Source: Rhodospirillaceae bacterium (lineage in GTDB: Bacteria; Pseudomonadota; Alphaproteobacteria; Dongiales; Dongiaceae). Taken from it: DNA of 64,000 bases. The notes beneath the pieces were generated by a model. That model saw only the letters and a program-made list of their open reading frames with translations. It was not told the origin of the DNA and made no database searches. Below are positions 27,947 to 36,780 of the stretch, in pieces. Both the position numbers and the translations under genes were made by a program. Within the stretch, counting starts at the first letter, position 1. Every line of letters begins with the position of its first letter. The stretch covers positions 620,001 through 684,000 of the forward strand of contig JADJQM010000001.1 in the NCBI GenBank assembly GCA_016712715.1. Reading direction: 5' to 3'.

Positions 27947-28210
27947 TTACTTGACCCCGAGAACTTCCTTGAGATCCTTCAGGTAATCTAGGCATTCCTC
28001 TTCATCGGCTTCGGTGGTCGCTTCGTCGATGGCCTTCTCCTGCAACTTGTTGGCCTTTTCCTTGGTGGCGGCATCGGTCACGGCAGCGATGGTCGGTGAC
28101 AGCGCCTTGGCCTGAGCTTCGCAGCTGTCAGCGGCCAGGGCGGAACCGCCGCCAAATGAAACAAGTGCGGCAAGAACGCTGGTCGCAATCAGGGATTTTT
28201 CGAAACGCAT
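27947..28210 (-). CDS. Small secreted protein of unknown function
   Basis: An 87-residue precursor with a clear signal peptide (SLIATSVLAALVSFGGGSALAA, cleavage after about residue 27). The mature part is a short acidic helix-rich protein with two cysteines (DSCEAQAK and EEECLDYLK) that could form a disulfide. It lies 104 bp upstream of, and on the same strand as, the dihaem cytochrome gene, and they might be co-transcribed. I do not recognise the family. Confidence 0.65.
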   Translation of the reverse strand: MRFEKSLIATSVLAALVSFGGGSALAADSCEAQAKALSPTIAAVTDAATKEKANKLQEKAIDEATTEADEEECLDYLKDLKEVLGVK

Positions 28211-28321
28211 AATTAAGTCTCCAGGTGAAAGTTGAAGCCCGCCCTTCTTAGCGAGACCACCTGTCTCTCACTTGACACGATTCTGTCCGCTACCTGACAT
28301 GCGCCGCTGTGCCGGCGAGCA

Positions 28322-29234
28322 TTACTCCGCTTGCGTCCAGTTTTCCTTGTCTGCAAAATGCTCAACCATCAGATCCACGAAAATTCGCACCTTTGGCGAC
28401 AGATGCCGGTTCTGCGGATACACCACGTGCAGCGAGACCGCATCGGTCGGAAAATCCGCCAGCAACCTCTTCACCTTTCCCTTGGCCAATGGTTCCTCGA
28501 TCGTGAAGATCGGCAGCATGGCGATGCCCCGGCCTGCCAGCAGCGGCTCCATGAGCAGCATGCCGTGATTGCTCTGAAAGGTGCCGGATACGCGCACTGT
28601 CTTGCGGCCCTGTGGCGTGCGGAAGCCCCAGTCGAATGGCGCCGGCGACTGCGTGTAGATGATGCAGTTGTGCTGCTTCAGATCTTCCGGTCTTTTCGGC
28701 TCGCCATACTTTTTGATGTACTTCGGCGCAGCGCAGACATAGCGCGGGATGGTGCATAGGCGGCGCGCGATGAGACTTGAATCCGGCAACTCGGTCCGAA
28801 TCCGAATGGCGGCGTCATAGCCTTCTTCAATGAGATCGACGAAGCGATCGCTGGCTTCGATGGAAAGGCGCAGCTTCGGATAGCGTGATGCAAGGTCGTT
28901 CAGCGTCGCCGCCAGTTGCGTCACGCTGAACGCATTGGGCACACTCAGCTTCAACGAGCCCGTAGGCTCCGCCTGTAGATGCCGCACCTCCGCTTCCGCT
29001 GCCTCGAATTCATCCAGCAGGCGCACGGCGCGTTCGAAATACGCGTTGCCCACTTCGGTCACCGAGAGGCGGCGCGTGGTGCGATGAATGAGGGTGGCGC
29101 CGAGATGCGCTTCAAGTTCGCCCACCTGCTTGGAAACGGCCGCCTTGGATAGGTTGAGCCCGCGCGCAGCCGCGGTGAAACTGCCCTGTTCCACCACCCG
29201 ACGGAAGGTCCGCATCGCGTTCAGCTGATCCATG
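28322..29234 (-). CDS. LysR-family transcriptional regulator (divergent from wrbA)
   Basis: A regulator of about 304 residues from ATG 29234. The winged helix-turn-helix is at the N-terminus (MRTFRRVVEQGSFTAAARGL, then LSKAAVSKQVGELEAHLGA, TTRRLSVTEVG). The effector-binding domain follows and resembles the CrgA/DmlR type (GSLKLSVPNAFSVTQLA). It is transcribed away from wrbA with a shared 133-bp intergenic region, the usual layout for a LysR regulator controlling its neighbour. The likely target is wrbA; the effector is unknown. Confidence 0.88.
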
Positions 29235-29285
29235 AGCCTCACCATTGTCATCCAATAGTGAACGATCTTATCACAGACGGGCTTA

Positions 29286-29311
29286 TTGTATCCAGGGTAG
29301 CCTAGGCACAA
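29286..29311. promoter_or_regulatory. Possible LysR operator between lysR and wrbA
   Basis: An interrupted dyad TTGT-N18-ACAA-like sequence lies mid-way in the divergent intergenic region. This fits only loosely with the LysR T-N11-A box, so it is a weak candidate operator for the adjacent regulator. Confidence 0.25.
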
Positions 29312-29367
29312 CATAGCCAGGACAAACAAATCGCCCCGACTCCCCCCAATCTCCCTGTGAGGCTCTC

Positions 29368-29967
29368 ATGACCAAGGTTCTCGTCCTCTATTATTCAACT
29401 TACGGCCATATCGAGACGATGGCGGGAGCCGTCGCCGAAGGCGCTCGCAAGGTCGCCGGTACCACCGTCACGATCAAGCGCGTCCCTGAATTGGTCCCCG
29501 AAGAAGTTGCCAAGGCCGGTCATTTCAAGCTCGACCAGAAGGCGCCGATCGCCACGGTCGACGAACTGGCCGATTACGACGCCATCATCTTCGGCACACC
29601 GACCCGCTTCGGCAACATGGCGTCCCAGATGCGCAGCTTCCTCGACCAGACCGGCGGCCTGTGGGCCAAGGGCGCCCTGATCGGCAAGGTCGGTAGTGTG
29701 TTCGCCTCGTCGGCGACTCAGCATGGCGGCCAGGAAACCACCATCACATCGTTCCACACTACCTTGTTGCACCATGGTTTCGTGATTGTCGGCCTGCCCT
29801 ATTCCTGCGCAGCGCAGATGGGCCTCGATGAAATCAAGGGCGGCTCGCCCTACGGCGCCACCACCATCGCCGGCGGCGACGGCAGCCGCCAGCCCAGCGA
29901 GCAGGAACTCGGCATGGCCCGCTTCCAGGGCGAGCATGTGGCCAAGATCGCGGCCAAGCTTGCCTGA
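29368..29967 (+). CDS. wrbA: NAD(P)H:quinone oxidoreductase WrbA
   Basis: A 199-residue flavodoxin-fold FMN enzyme doing two-electron quinone reduction. The FMN phosphate loop YYSTYGHIETMAGAVAEGAR is near residue 7, and the family motifs FGTPTRFGNMASQMRSFLDQ and FASSATQHGGQETT are present. Length is standard. It is divergent from a LysR regulator that probably controls it. The stop is followed by a 121-bp gap and a GNAT gene. WrbA typically protects against quinone and oxidative stress. Confidence 0.95.
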   Translation: MTKVLVLYYSTYGHIETMAGAVAEGARKVAGTTVTIKRVPELVPEEVAKAGHFKLDQKAPIATVDELADYDAIIFGTPTRFGNMASQMRSFLDQTGGLWAKGALIGKVGSVFASSATQHGGQETTITSFHTTLLHHGFVIVGLPYSCAAQMGLDEIKGGSPYGATTIAGGDGSRQPSEQELGMARFQGEHVAKIAAKLA

Positions 29968-30088
29968 TCGAGCGACCAGAACAGGACCAACGAAAGATGG
30001 CGCAGAGAGATCTGCGTCATTTTTTTCTGTGCGATATACTATTTTTACGGTATCTTTACAGATGAAATAGTCTCAAAAGGGATACGAC

Positions 30089-30599
30089 ATGAGTGAACTT
30101 GAATTCACGATATCTGCCGTCACGACCAAGGACGGGGTCGATGAACTGTTCGCCTTCATCCACGATCTCATCCAGCTTTATCCAGAGGATAAGAGGCTAC
30201 TGATCGACGCCGTAGACGGCGTGGAACACAGCGCGCAGAGTTTGATTGGTGTCCGGGCGATTCGACGGCGATCCATGCGCGTTCTTTGTGATCGCGATCG
30301 ATGGCAAGCCGTCACTCGAAGCTATCTACGTTCCACCCGAACTTCGCAATCAGCGCCTCGGGTCCAGCCTGCTCGTTGCAATGGCGGCCATGATGCATAC
30401 CGAGCAGATATCCCAGATCCAAATTCGCGCCACTCCTGAAAGTGTCCGCTTCTTTGAGCGATTTGGGGCAGAAGTGGTCCCAGGCGGCAGCCCGGCTCCT
30501 CATGAGTGGACTCTGATGGAACTCGATTCTGGCAATCTCAAGCGCCCCGAAAACTGGTTTGAGGGCAACGTCGCCAGGAGCGAGGAGAGCATCAATTGA
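30089..30599 (+). pseudogene. GNAT acetyltransferase, apparent +1 frameshift
   Basis: The N-terminal frame (SELEFTISAVTTKDGVDELF onward) is lost at about 30241-30260. The following frame encodes the acetyl-CoA-binding core: FFVIAIDG, then AIYVPPELRNQRLGSSLLVAMA with the R/QxxGxG/A loop, and FFERFGAEVVPGG. Removing one G near 30248 joins them into a single protein of about 170 residues (SLI-VSGRFDGDP). The gene converges on a 97-residue protein on the other strand; the two stop codons share the palindrome TCAATTGA at 30592-30599. Substrate unknown. An assembly indel is possible. Confidence 0.65.
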
Positions 30600-30885
30600 T
30601 TGTTGCGCGTCGCCGTCCATTCACGAGTTGCGCCAGGCGCTCGCGGGGATACTGTGCGACTGTTTCCACCAACTTCATCAGGGGTGCGGAGATCTTTTCC
30701 GCTGGGTCGGCGACCTGCTGAAACATCACGAGCCGTGCCGCCATCGCGGGATCGATCCCATTCGGCAGGCCCATCACCCAGGCCAGCAGTTTCAGTTGAA
30801 CGGGCTCGTTAACTTCCGTGTCAAGCGCGCGCAATGACGCGTTGAGTTGAACGGCATCCAAAGCGGAGTTGGAAACAGGAGTCAT
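30592..30885 (-). CDS. Conserved-looking 97-residue protein under cobalamin riboswitch control, function unknown
   Basis: A 97-residue protein starting MTPVSNSALDAVQLNASLRA and ending in a basic tail (NGRRRATIN). It looks soluble and helical, with no signal peptide, TM segment, cysteine or histidine cluster, so it does not resemble the known B12-regulated small proteins CbtB or BtuM. An AGAGGT-type ribosome-binding site precedes ATG 30885. A cobalamin riboswitch ends about 45 nt upstream on the same strand, and no other leftward gene follows, so this is apparently its only target. The region is placed between a GNAT gene and serC. Function is not predicted. Confidence 0.65.
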   Translation of the reverse strand: MTPVSNSALDAVQLNASLRALDTEVNEPVQLKLLAWVMGLPNGIDPAMAARLVMFQQVADPAEKISAPLMKLVETVAQYPRERLAQLVNGRRRATIN

Positions 30886-30929
30886 GTTCTACCTCTGCCG
30901 GGCCCGCCGCCCGGTCGCGTGAGTTTCAA

Positions 30930-31120
30930 CAAGTGATGGCAGGTCTCCTGGCTTGCGGTTCATCGTTCCCATCCGGCCTTCCCGGGACGTTTGACGTCCC
31001 AGTGGCGTTGTCGGCTGGCAACTCACCGCTCACAGTTGCGGGGGCAGCCGCGGTATCGCACCGCGTTCCCTATTAATCTCGGACCCGACGCTTTCGCACC
31101 GAGACTCCAAGAACCATCGG
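30930..31120 (-). promoter_or_regulatory. Cobalamin (adenosylcobalamin-type) riboswitch
   Basis: Read on the minus strand this has the conserved parts of the B12 riboswitch in order: GGTTCTTGGAGTCTCGGTGC at the 5' side, AATAGGGAACGCGGTG, GGCTGCCCCCGCAACTGT, CGCCACTGGG, and the 3' B12-box GCCAGGAGACCTGCC at 30938-30952. A GC hairpin (CCGGGC/GCCCGG) lies between the aptamer and the start codon of the 97-residue gene, close to its ribosome-binding site, which suggests translational control. High B12 would be expected to reduce expression. Confidence 0.92.
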
Positions 31121-31220
31121 CGCGGAAATTACGGCAGGCGCTCCGGAAAGGCAAAGGTCGAAACGCCGCGGTTTGCCGTGCTGGCCAATCGTTCAGTAAG
31201 CGACGCTTTTTGTTCCGCGC

Positions 31221-31248
31221 TTGACATGACGCGCTGCATCCGTCATAT
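31221..31248 (+). promoter_or_regulatory. Likely sigma-70 promoter of serC-serA
   Basis: TTGACA at 31221-31226 and TCATAT at 31243-31248 are separated by 16 bp, putting transcription start near 31255 and giving a leader of about 45 nt before serC. It sits just beyond the 5' end of the oppositely oriented cobalamin riboswitch. Confidence 0.55.
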
Positions 31249-31261
31249 CGGCGGCGGGCCA

Positions 31262-31296
31262 CGCTCCCCCAACGGAGCGCTTCGTTCTGGGAGGAA
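31262..31296 (+). promoter_or_regulatory. serC leader: Structured serC leader (possible serC RNA motif)
   Basis: The short leader can form a CGCTCC/GGAGCG hairpin at 31263-31280, then a second small stem (CGTTC/GAACG) enclosing the GGGAGGA ribosome-binding site before ATG 31301. A conserved two-hairpin serC leader motif is known from alphaproteobacteria, and this could be an instance. I cannot verify the consensus here. Confidence 0.35.
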
Positions 31297-31300
31297 CGAT

Positions 31301-32488
31301 ATGACGAGACCGCTCCAGCGGCCGATTCGGCCGCTTTTCTCTTCCGGACCCTGCGCCAAGCGCCCGGGTTGGACCCCCACCCTCCTCCATACCGATGACC
31401 CCAAGGTTTCCACCCTGGGCCGTTCGCATCGCTCGAAGCCCGGCAAGGACCGCCTGGCCGAGGTGATCACGCAATCGCGCCGCCTGCTCGGCATCCCGGC
31501 GGATTATCGCCTAGGCATCGTGCCAGCTTCCGACACCGGCGCTGTCGAGATGGCGCTCTGGTCGTTGCTCGGGCCCCAGCCGATCACCGTGCTGGCTTTC
31601 GAGAGCTTCAGCGAGGAATGGGCCAGCGACATCATCAACGAGTTGCATCTGCCGACGAAATTGCGGCGTGCCGATTACGGCATCCTGCCGGATCTCCGCG
31701 CCATCGATCCGGCCGATGACATCGTCTTTGCCTGGAACGGCACCACGTCAGGCGTGCGCATCCCGCATGCCGATTGGATCGCCGATGACCGCACCGGCCT
31801 CACCATCTGCGATGCGACCTCCGCCGTGTTCGCCATGGACCTTCCCTGGAACAAGCTCGATGTCGTCACCTGGTCCTGGCAGAAGGTCCTAGGCGGCGAA
31901 GGCGGCCACGGCATGATTGCCCTATCGCCCCGTGCCGTGGCCCGCCTGCAATCGCACACACCAGCTTGGCCAATGCCGAAAATCTTTCGCCTCGCCAAGG
32001 GCGGGAAGCTCATCGAAGGCATCTTCAAGGGCGAGACGATCAACACGCCCTCCATGCTCTGTGTCGAGGACCAGATCGATGCCTTGGGCTGGGCGGACTC
32101 AGTTGGCGGCTTGAAAGGCCTCATCGCCCGCAGCGAAGGCAACGCCACGCTGATCGCCGATTGGGTGGCAAAGTCAGACTGGGCAAGTTTTCTTGCCAAG
32201 GATCCGGCGACGCGCTCCTGCACCAGTGTCTGCCTCGCCATCAAGGATCCGTGGTTCACGGGCCTTGATGCCGACCGGCAGCAGGCGATCACCAAGGACA
32301 TCGTCTCGCTGCTCGACAAGGAAGGCGTTGGCCTCGACATCGGCGCCTATCGTGACGCGCCGCCGGGCCTGCGCATCTGGTGCGGCGCCACGGTGGAAGG
32401 CGACGACATCAAGGCGCTGCTGCCCTGGCTCGATTGGGCCTATGCCGGTGTCAAACTGAATGCGACGAATATCGCCAAGGAAGCCTGA
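31301..32488 (+). CDS. serC: Phosphoserine aminotransferase
   Basis: A 395-residue class V PLP enzyme converting 3-phosphohydroxypyruvate to phosphoserine with glutamate. It belongs to the longer alphaproteobacterial/methanosarcinal-type SerC: PLFSSGPCAKRPGW at the start, AWNGTTSGVRIP, ICDATSAVFAMDLPW, and the Schiff-base lysine in VTWSWQKVLGGEGGHGM. Start ATG 31301 follows GGAGGA at a 5-bp spacing. It is followed 2 bp later by serA, forming the serine-biosynthesis operon serCA. Expression is probably governed by the structured leader upstream. Confidence 0.93.
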   Translation: MTRPLQRPIRPLFSSGPCAKRPGWTPTLLHTDDPKVSTLGRSHRSKPGKDRLAEVITQSRRLLGIPADYRLGIVPASDTGAVEMALWSLLGPQPITVLAFESFSEEWASDIINELHLPTKLRRADYGILPDLRAIDPADDIVFAWNGTTSGVRIPHADWIADDRTGLTICDATSAVFAMDLPWNKLDVVTWSWQKVLGGEGGHGMIALSPRAVARLQSHTPAWPMPKIFRLAKGGKLIEGIFKGETINTPSMLCVEDQIDALGWADSVGGLKGLIARSEGNATLIADWVAKSDWASFLAKDPATRSCTSVCLAIKDPWFTGLDADRQQAITKDIVSLLDKEGVGLDIGAYRDAPPGLRIWCGATVEGDDIKALLPWLDWAYAGVKLNATNIAKEA

Positions 32489-32490
32489 TC

Positions 32491-34070
32491 ATGCCCAAGG
32501 TTCTTATCTCTGATGAACTGTCCCCCGCCGCTGTCCAGATCTTCAAGGAACGCGGCATCGAGGTTGTCGAAAAATCCGGCATGAAGCCGAAGGAACTTGC
32601 CGCCATGATCGGTGAGTTTGACGGCCTCGCCTTGCGCTCCGCCAGCAAGGTGACACCGGAAGTGCTTGCCGCCGCGACGAAACTCAAAGTCATCGGCCGG
32701 GCCGGTATCGGTGTCGACAATATTGACGTGAAGGCCGCGACCGCCCGCGGCATCTGTGTGATGAACACGCCGTTCGGTAACAACATCACAACTGCCGAGC
32801 ATTCCGTCGGCATGATGATGGCGCTGGCCCGCCAGATTCCCGAAGCCAACAGTTCGACGCATCTTGGCAAGTGGGAGAAGTCGCGCTTCGTCGGCGTCGA
32901 GCTCTATGCCAAGACCTTGGGGTTGGTGGGCTGTGGCAATATCGGCTCCATCGTCGCCGACCGTGCGCAGGGCCTCAAGATGAAGGTCATTGCCTACGAT
33001 CCCTTCCTGTCGCCGGAACGTGCCGTCGATCTCGGCGTCGAGAAGGTCGACCTCGACACGCTCCTCGCTCGCGCCGATTTCATCAGCCTGCATACGCCGC
33101 TCACCGACCAGACGCGCAACCTCATCGACAAGGCAGCGCTCGCCAAATGCAAGCCGGGTGTCCGCATCATCAACTGCGCACGCGGTGGCTTGATCGTCGA
33201 GGAGGATCTGAAGGCAGCCCTCGACAGTGGCCATGTTGCCGGCGCAGCGCTCGACGTGTTTCCGACGGAGCCAGCGACCGAGAACATCCTGTTCGGCCAC
33301 CCCAATGTCGTCTGCACACCCCATCTCGGCGCCTCCTCGACCGAGGCACAGCTCAATGTCGCCATCCAGGTTGCCGAGCAGATGTCGGACTTCCTGTTGC
33401 ACGGCGCCGTCACCAACGCTCTTAACATGGCCTCAGTGACGGTCGAGGAAGCGCCGCGCCTGCGGCCTTATATGAAGCTCGCCGACCAGCTCGGCGCCTT
33501 TGCGGGGCAAGCGACCGAGACGGGCATCATGAAGGTCACCGTGGAATATGAAGGCCAGGTTGCAGCCCTCAACACGCGACCGCTCACCGCATTGATGCTG
33601 CAGGGCCTCCTTAAGCCCCTCCTCTCCGACAGCGTCAACATGGTCAATGCGCCGCTGGTGGCCAAGGAGCGCAACATCGACCTCACCGAGATCAAGCATG
33701 AGCGCGAGGGCGATTATCACACCCTCATCCGCCTCACCGTGGAATCGGAGCGCTGGTCGCGCTCGATCGCCGGGACCCTCTTTGCCTACCAACGGCCGCG
33801 CGTGGTTGAGATCAAGGGCATCAAGATCGATGCCGAGTGGGGCCGCATATGCTCTATGTCACCAATGACGACAAGCCGGGCTTTATTGGCCGCCTGGGGA
33901 CCCTGCTGGGTGACAACGGCATTAACATCGCCACCTTTGCCCTGGGGCGATCCGCCCCGGGGAAGGACGCCATTGCCCTCGTCGAGATCGACGGGGCAAT
34001 GTCGCCGGGCTTGCTGAAACAGGTCCAGGACCTGCCCCAGGTGCAACAGGCTAAGCACCTCGTTTTCTGA
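32491..34070 (+). pseudogene. serA: D-3-phosphoglycerate dehydrogenase, apparent -1 frameshift before the ACT domain
   Basis: SerA oxidises 3-phosphoglycerate, the first step of serine synthesis. The substrate and nucleotide domains are intact: IGRAGIGVDNIDVKAATARG near residue 70, LGLVGCGNIGSIVADRAQG near 146, NCARGGLIVEEDL near 230, HLGASSTEAQ near 280. The intervening domain runs to IKGIKIDAE. At about 33834-33845 the frame is lost, and the C-terminal ACT domain (GPHMLYVTNDDKPGFIGRLG, then GINIATFALGRS) continues in another frame to 34070. One missing G (GAG-GTG-GGG) restores about 527 residues. Probably an assembly indel. Confidence 0.9.
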
Positions 34071-34259
34071 GAGGAATCAGCACTTAGCAGGGGTTGTTTG
34101 TGGACAAAATCCCGCGCCGGGACAGCCACCTCAACTCTTGCGGTTAACCTCTTATTATGATTTGATCTGCTTTGAAGGGTTCTGCCGGAATCGGGGGCTC
34201 GCGCGGCTGTGCGTTGGTTGTTGCCCGGCACAAGACATCACTTAAAAGGGGTAGTTCGC

Positions 34260-34601
34260 ATGATGAAGATTTTGTTGCCCGTTCTGGGCGCCCTCGCGCT
34301 GACGGCTTGCGCGGTGGAGCCGCAATACGAACTGCATCAGCAGGTTTCGGGCCTCTGCGGCTCGGCGGAAACCGCGATGGCGACGCTGGCCGGCGCCAAG
34401 ACGGCAACGGCCGCCGAAGTCTACAAGAACAGCCCGACCATCGCTGTCGACGGCGAAGTTGCTGCACTCCTGGGCGGCGACTATCCCGACCTCGCCGAAG
34501 CCGGCGGTTCGGCCCCGACCAATGATTACTGGCGCCATGTCGAGTTGCGCTGGAACGACTATGACGCCGCCTGCATCGGTGCGCGCGCGCCCAATCCCTG
34601 A
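34260..34601 (+). CDS. Small lipoprotein, function unknown
   Basis: A 113-residue precursor starting MMKILLPVLGALALTACAVE, a lipoprotein signal with lipobox LTAC and the lipidated cysteine at about residue 17. The mature part holds three further cysteines and a short helical region (GSAETAMATLAGAKTATAAE), ending ARAPNP. Residue +2 is alanine, so outer-membrane sorting by Lol is expected. An AGGGG site lies upstream of ATG 34260. A strong terminator follows directly, so the gene is monocistronic. No family was recognised. Confidence 0.75.
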   Translation: MMKILLPVLGALALTACAVEPQYELHQQVSGLCGSAETAMATLAGAKTATAAEVYKNSPTIAVDGEVAALLGGDYPDLAEAGGSAPTNDYWRHVELRWNDYDAACIGARAPNP

Positions 34602-34620
34602 TTGAGGCCAAAGACCAAGA

Positions 34621-34654
34621 AAGGCCGCCGGTCATGTACCGGCGGCCTTTTTTT
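34621..34654 (+). terminator. Rho-independent terminator
   Basis: A perfect 10-bp stem (GGCCGCCGGT / ACCGGCGGCC) with a 5-nt loop is followed by seven T residues, directly after the small lipoprotein gene. Confidence 0.9.
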
Positions 34655-34837
34655 GTGGGTTGCCACCAACGCCGCAAGGCACCTGGGATTTTGATTAAAT
34701 TTTATCTTTATCCCATTGATTATGCTGTAATATTTCTGTGCGCGCCTTTCCGCAAAAGAGCGCTGGTGCTATCTTGCTGATGACGAGTCACCCGGTCTCG
34801 CAACGATCCCCGGATCGCGAGCCCAAGGAGCGGTTCG

Positions 34838-35848
34838 ATGCAAGACAGCAAACTTATCATGATCTGCGGCCGCAATGCGGTCCTCGCCAAGGAACTGGAA
34901 GAGATGCTCTGGCCCGCGGGCTACCAGGTCCGCAGCCTCAGCGGCATCGAACTCGGCCTACTCGACATCGACCGGTGCGCCACAACCTCACAGCGCTTGC
35001 GCCCGCCCTGGTCATCAACACCATCGGCTATGCCTCACCCGACAGCGCTGAAAACCACCGCACCCTGACCCAGGCGCGCAATCATTGGTCGGTCGCAGAT
35101 CTTGCCGAAGTGACCGGCGCGATAGGCATACCGCTCCTCCATCTGTCGTCTGACCAGGTCTTCGCCGGCGACAAGGTAGGCCTCTATCTCTGAGACCGAC
35201 CGGCCGGACGCGGTCAGCGTCTTTGGCCCGGCCCAGGCAGCGGGCGAGGCAGAGGTCACAGCCCATTGTCGGGATTTCGCCATACTGCGTACCGGTTGGC
35301 TGTTCGGCGCCAAGGGCCACAATATGCTGAAGACCATGCTGTCCCTGGGCAAGCGCGGTGGCCGGGTCCATGTCCCCCCTGACCATATCGCCGGACCAAC
35401 CCCCGTGCGCGAACTCTGCGCCGCCTTGCGACGCGTCGGCCTCGGCCTGATGAACGGCGAAGTCGACGGCGGCACGATCCTGCATTTCTGCGGCAAGCCG
35501 TCGGCGACCTGGTTCGAATTCGCAGCACACGCCTTGCGCCAGGCGACACCGTTCCAGGCCTCGCCGGAACTCGTCCCCATCACACCAAATCGGTTTGGCA
35601 TCACCGGCGCCCCGGCCCGCCGCACCGAACTGGATTGCAGCCGCGCCAAGGCCCTGTTCCAACTGGATCAGCCCGATTGGCGCAAGGCGCTCGACGATTG
35701 CGTGGAGGAGATCTGCCTCAGCGACCTGCATCCGGCTCAAGGCAGCATGCCCGAGCCGCAACTGCCCTACCGCGCCATGGTGTCCGAGAATCGCCGTCGT
35801 GGCACCCTGCCCTATGGAATCGCTACCGACCGCCGCGCCGGCCGCTAG
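34838..35848 (+). pseudogene. RmlD-like sugar-nucleotide reductase, two compensating frameshifts
   Basis: Three pieces in two frames rebuild one dTDP-4-dehydrorhamnose-reductase-like (extended SDR) protein of about 337 residues. Piece 1 (34838 to about 34972) begins LIMICGRNAVLAKELEEMLW. Piece 2 runs to about 35188 (LVINTIGYASPDSAENHRTL, then LLHLSSDQVFAGDKVGLY). Piece 3 runs to 35848 (SETDRPDAVSVFGPAQAAGE, then ILRTGWLFGAKGHN, then the substrate domain). A missing G at about 34972-34976 and an extra C at about 35187-35190 explain both breaks exactly. The expected YxxxK is altered (VFGPAQAAGE replaces YGxSK), so activity as a classical reductase is doubtful. Confidence 0.7.
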
Positions 35849-36070
35849 GGAACACAAAACCCACACCAGGGACATCGGTCGCGACGAACCGGTAACGACG
35901 CTTCTCAGCCATGTGCGCGGCGTCACATTCCGGCCCAGCCACGCCGAACCCTCACCCCCTCCCTCGCGCCACACTCTCCAGATGAGGGTCCATTCGGGCC
36001 CTCCGTGATTGAGGGCTGTGTCATGCGAGACTCAGTCTTCTGCTGGCCGGCGCCGCGGCACTAGCGCGAC
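35849..36070. other. Intergenic stretch with a half repeat and a possible lost signal-peptide start
   Basis: The 222 bp contain a CCCTCACCCCCTCCC tract near 35947 like one arm of the inverted repeat found at 47181. At 36023-36067 a shifted frame reads LSLLLAGAAALA, typical of a signal peptide, just upstream of the next gene. This suggests that gene may really start near 36023 but is shifted by indels. Confidence 0.35.
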
Positions 36071-36721
36071 GTGATGATCACGCTTCATCCGGCACGTGCC
36101 GACTGGCACCTCGACAATGTCGATTACTTCGACGATGACGGCGACTGGGTCGAGTTCTGGTCTGACGATGAGGGCCACAGGCTCATCTTCGTGATCGAGG
36201 ATGGCGAGACCATCCACTACATTGCCGTGGGTTTCGACAACCCGAATCCTGTCGAAGGCAGCGGGAGCGAGGAGAACTTTGACCACCTCGCCGACCTCAT
36301 GAAGAAGCACGGTGCGGAGATCGAACGCAGGACCAAGCTTGCCGGCACACCGCTGGGTCATGTTCTACTGCGCAATGGCAATCTTGTCGATCCCTATCAC
36401 AACCCGTCCGACGTCGGCTACGAAGATGCCGGCGGCAACGGCAGTGGTGGCGGCTTCACGCCCGGCAATGGCAGCCCGACCGACCAGCTCAAGCGACAGA
36501 TGAAGAAAGGCAGCAAGAGCAAGGGCGATGGTGATGACGGCGACGATCTGAAATCTGGCGATGTCGGTCTGTTCGACGACGACATGCCGGGACCACCGGA
36601 CATCGTGAACCCCAACCCTGTCAGCCAACTCATGCGAAACAACAACGGCTGGGAGCGCCGCGGCGGCGAAGGGGGCGGCGGTTCCGGAGGTGGAGGTAGC
36701 GGTGGCGGTGCCGCAAGATAA
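36071..36721 (+). CDS. Hypothetical acidic protein with Gly-Ser repeat tail
   Basis: A 216-residue protein, start uncertain (GTG 36071; a shifted signal peptide may precede it). Residues 1-110 look folded: DNVDYFDDDGDWVEFWSDDE, LIFVIEDGETIHYIAVGFDN, and a conserved-looking GHVLLRNGNLVDPYHNP. The second half is low complexity, rich in Gly, Asp and Lys, ending in a near-perfect GGGGS repeat (GGGGSGGGGSGGG). If secreted, the tail may be a flexible linker or surface segment. No family recognised. It converges on fhs, separated by a hairpin. Confidence 0.5.
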   Translation: MMITLHPARADWHLDNVDYFDDDGDWVEFWSDDEGHRLIFVIEDGETIHYIAVGFDNPNPVEGSGSEENFDHLADLMKKHGAEIERRTKLAGTPLGHVLLRNGNLVDPYHNPSDVGYEDAGGNGSGGGFTPGNGSPTDQLKRQMKKGSKSKGDGDDGDDLKSGDVGLFDDDMPGPPDIVNPNPVSQLMRNNNGWERRGGEGGGGSGGGGSGGGAAR

Positions 36722-36725
36722 CGAG

Positions 36726-36755
36726 GTCAAAGAAAAGCCGGCTCACAGAGCCGGC
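36726..36755 (-). terminator. Rho-independent terminator for fhs
   Basis: On the minus strand, GCCGGCTC and GAGCCGGC form an 8-bp stem with a 3-nt loop followed by TTTTCTTT. It lies about 25 bp beyond the fhs stop codon. Confidence 0.75.
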
Positions 36756-36780
36756 ACTACCTTGGGCTGATACCCGGGGA

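Noticed and set aside
27843..27995. N-terminal extension of the dihaem cytochrome
   Set aside because: The extra residues lack coding character and precede a standard signal/anchor sequence starting at ATG 27842.
31178..31300. An upstream extension of serC from 31178
   Set aside because: The extension would cover the promoter and leader; ATG 31301 has a strong GGAGGA site and matches the usual SerC start.
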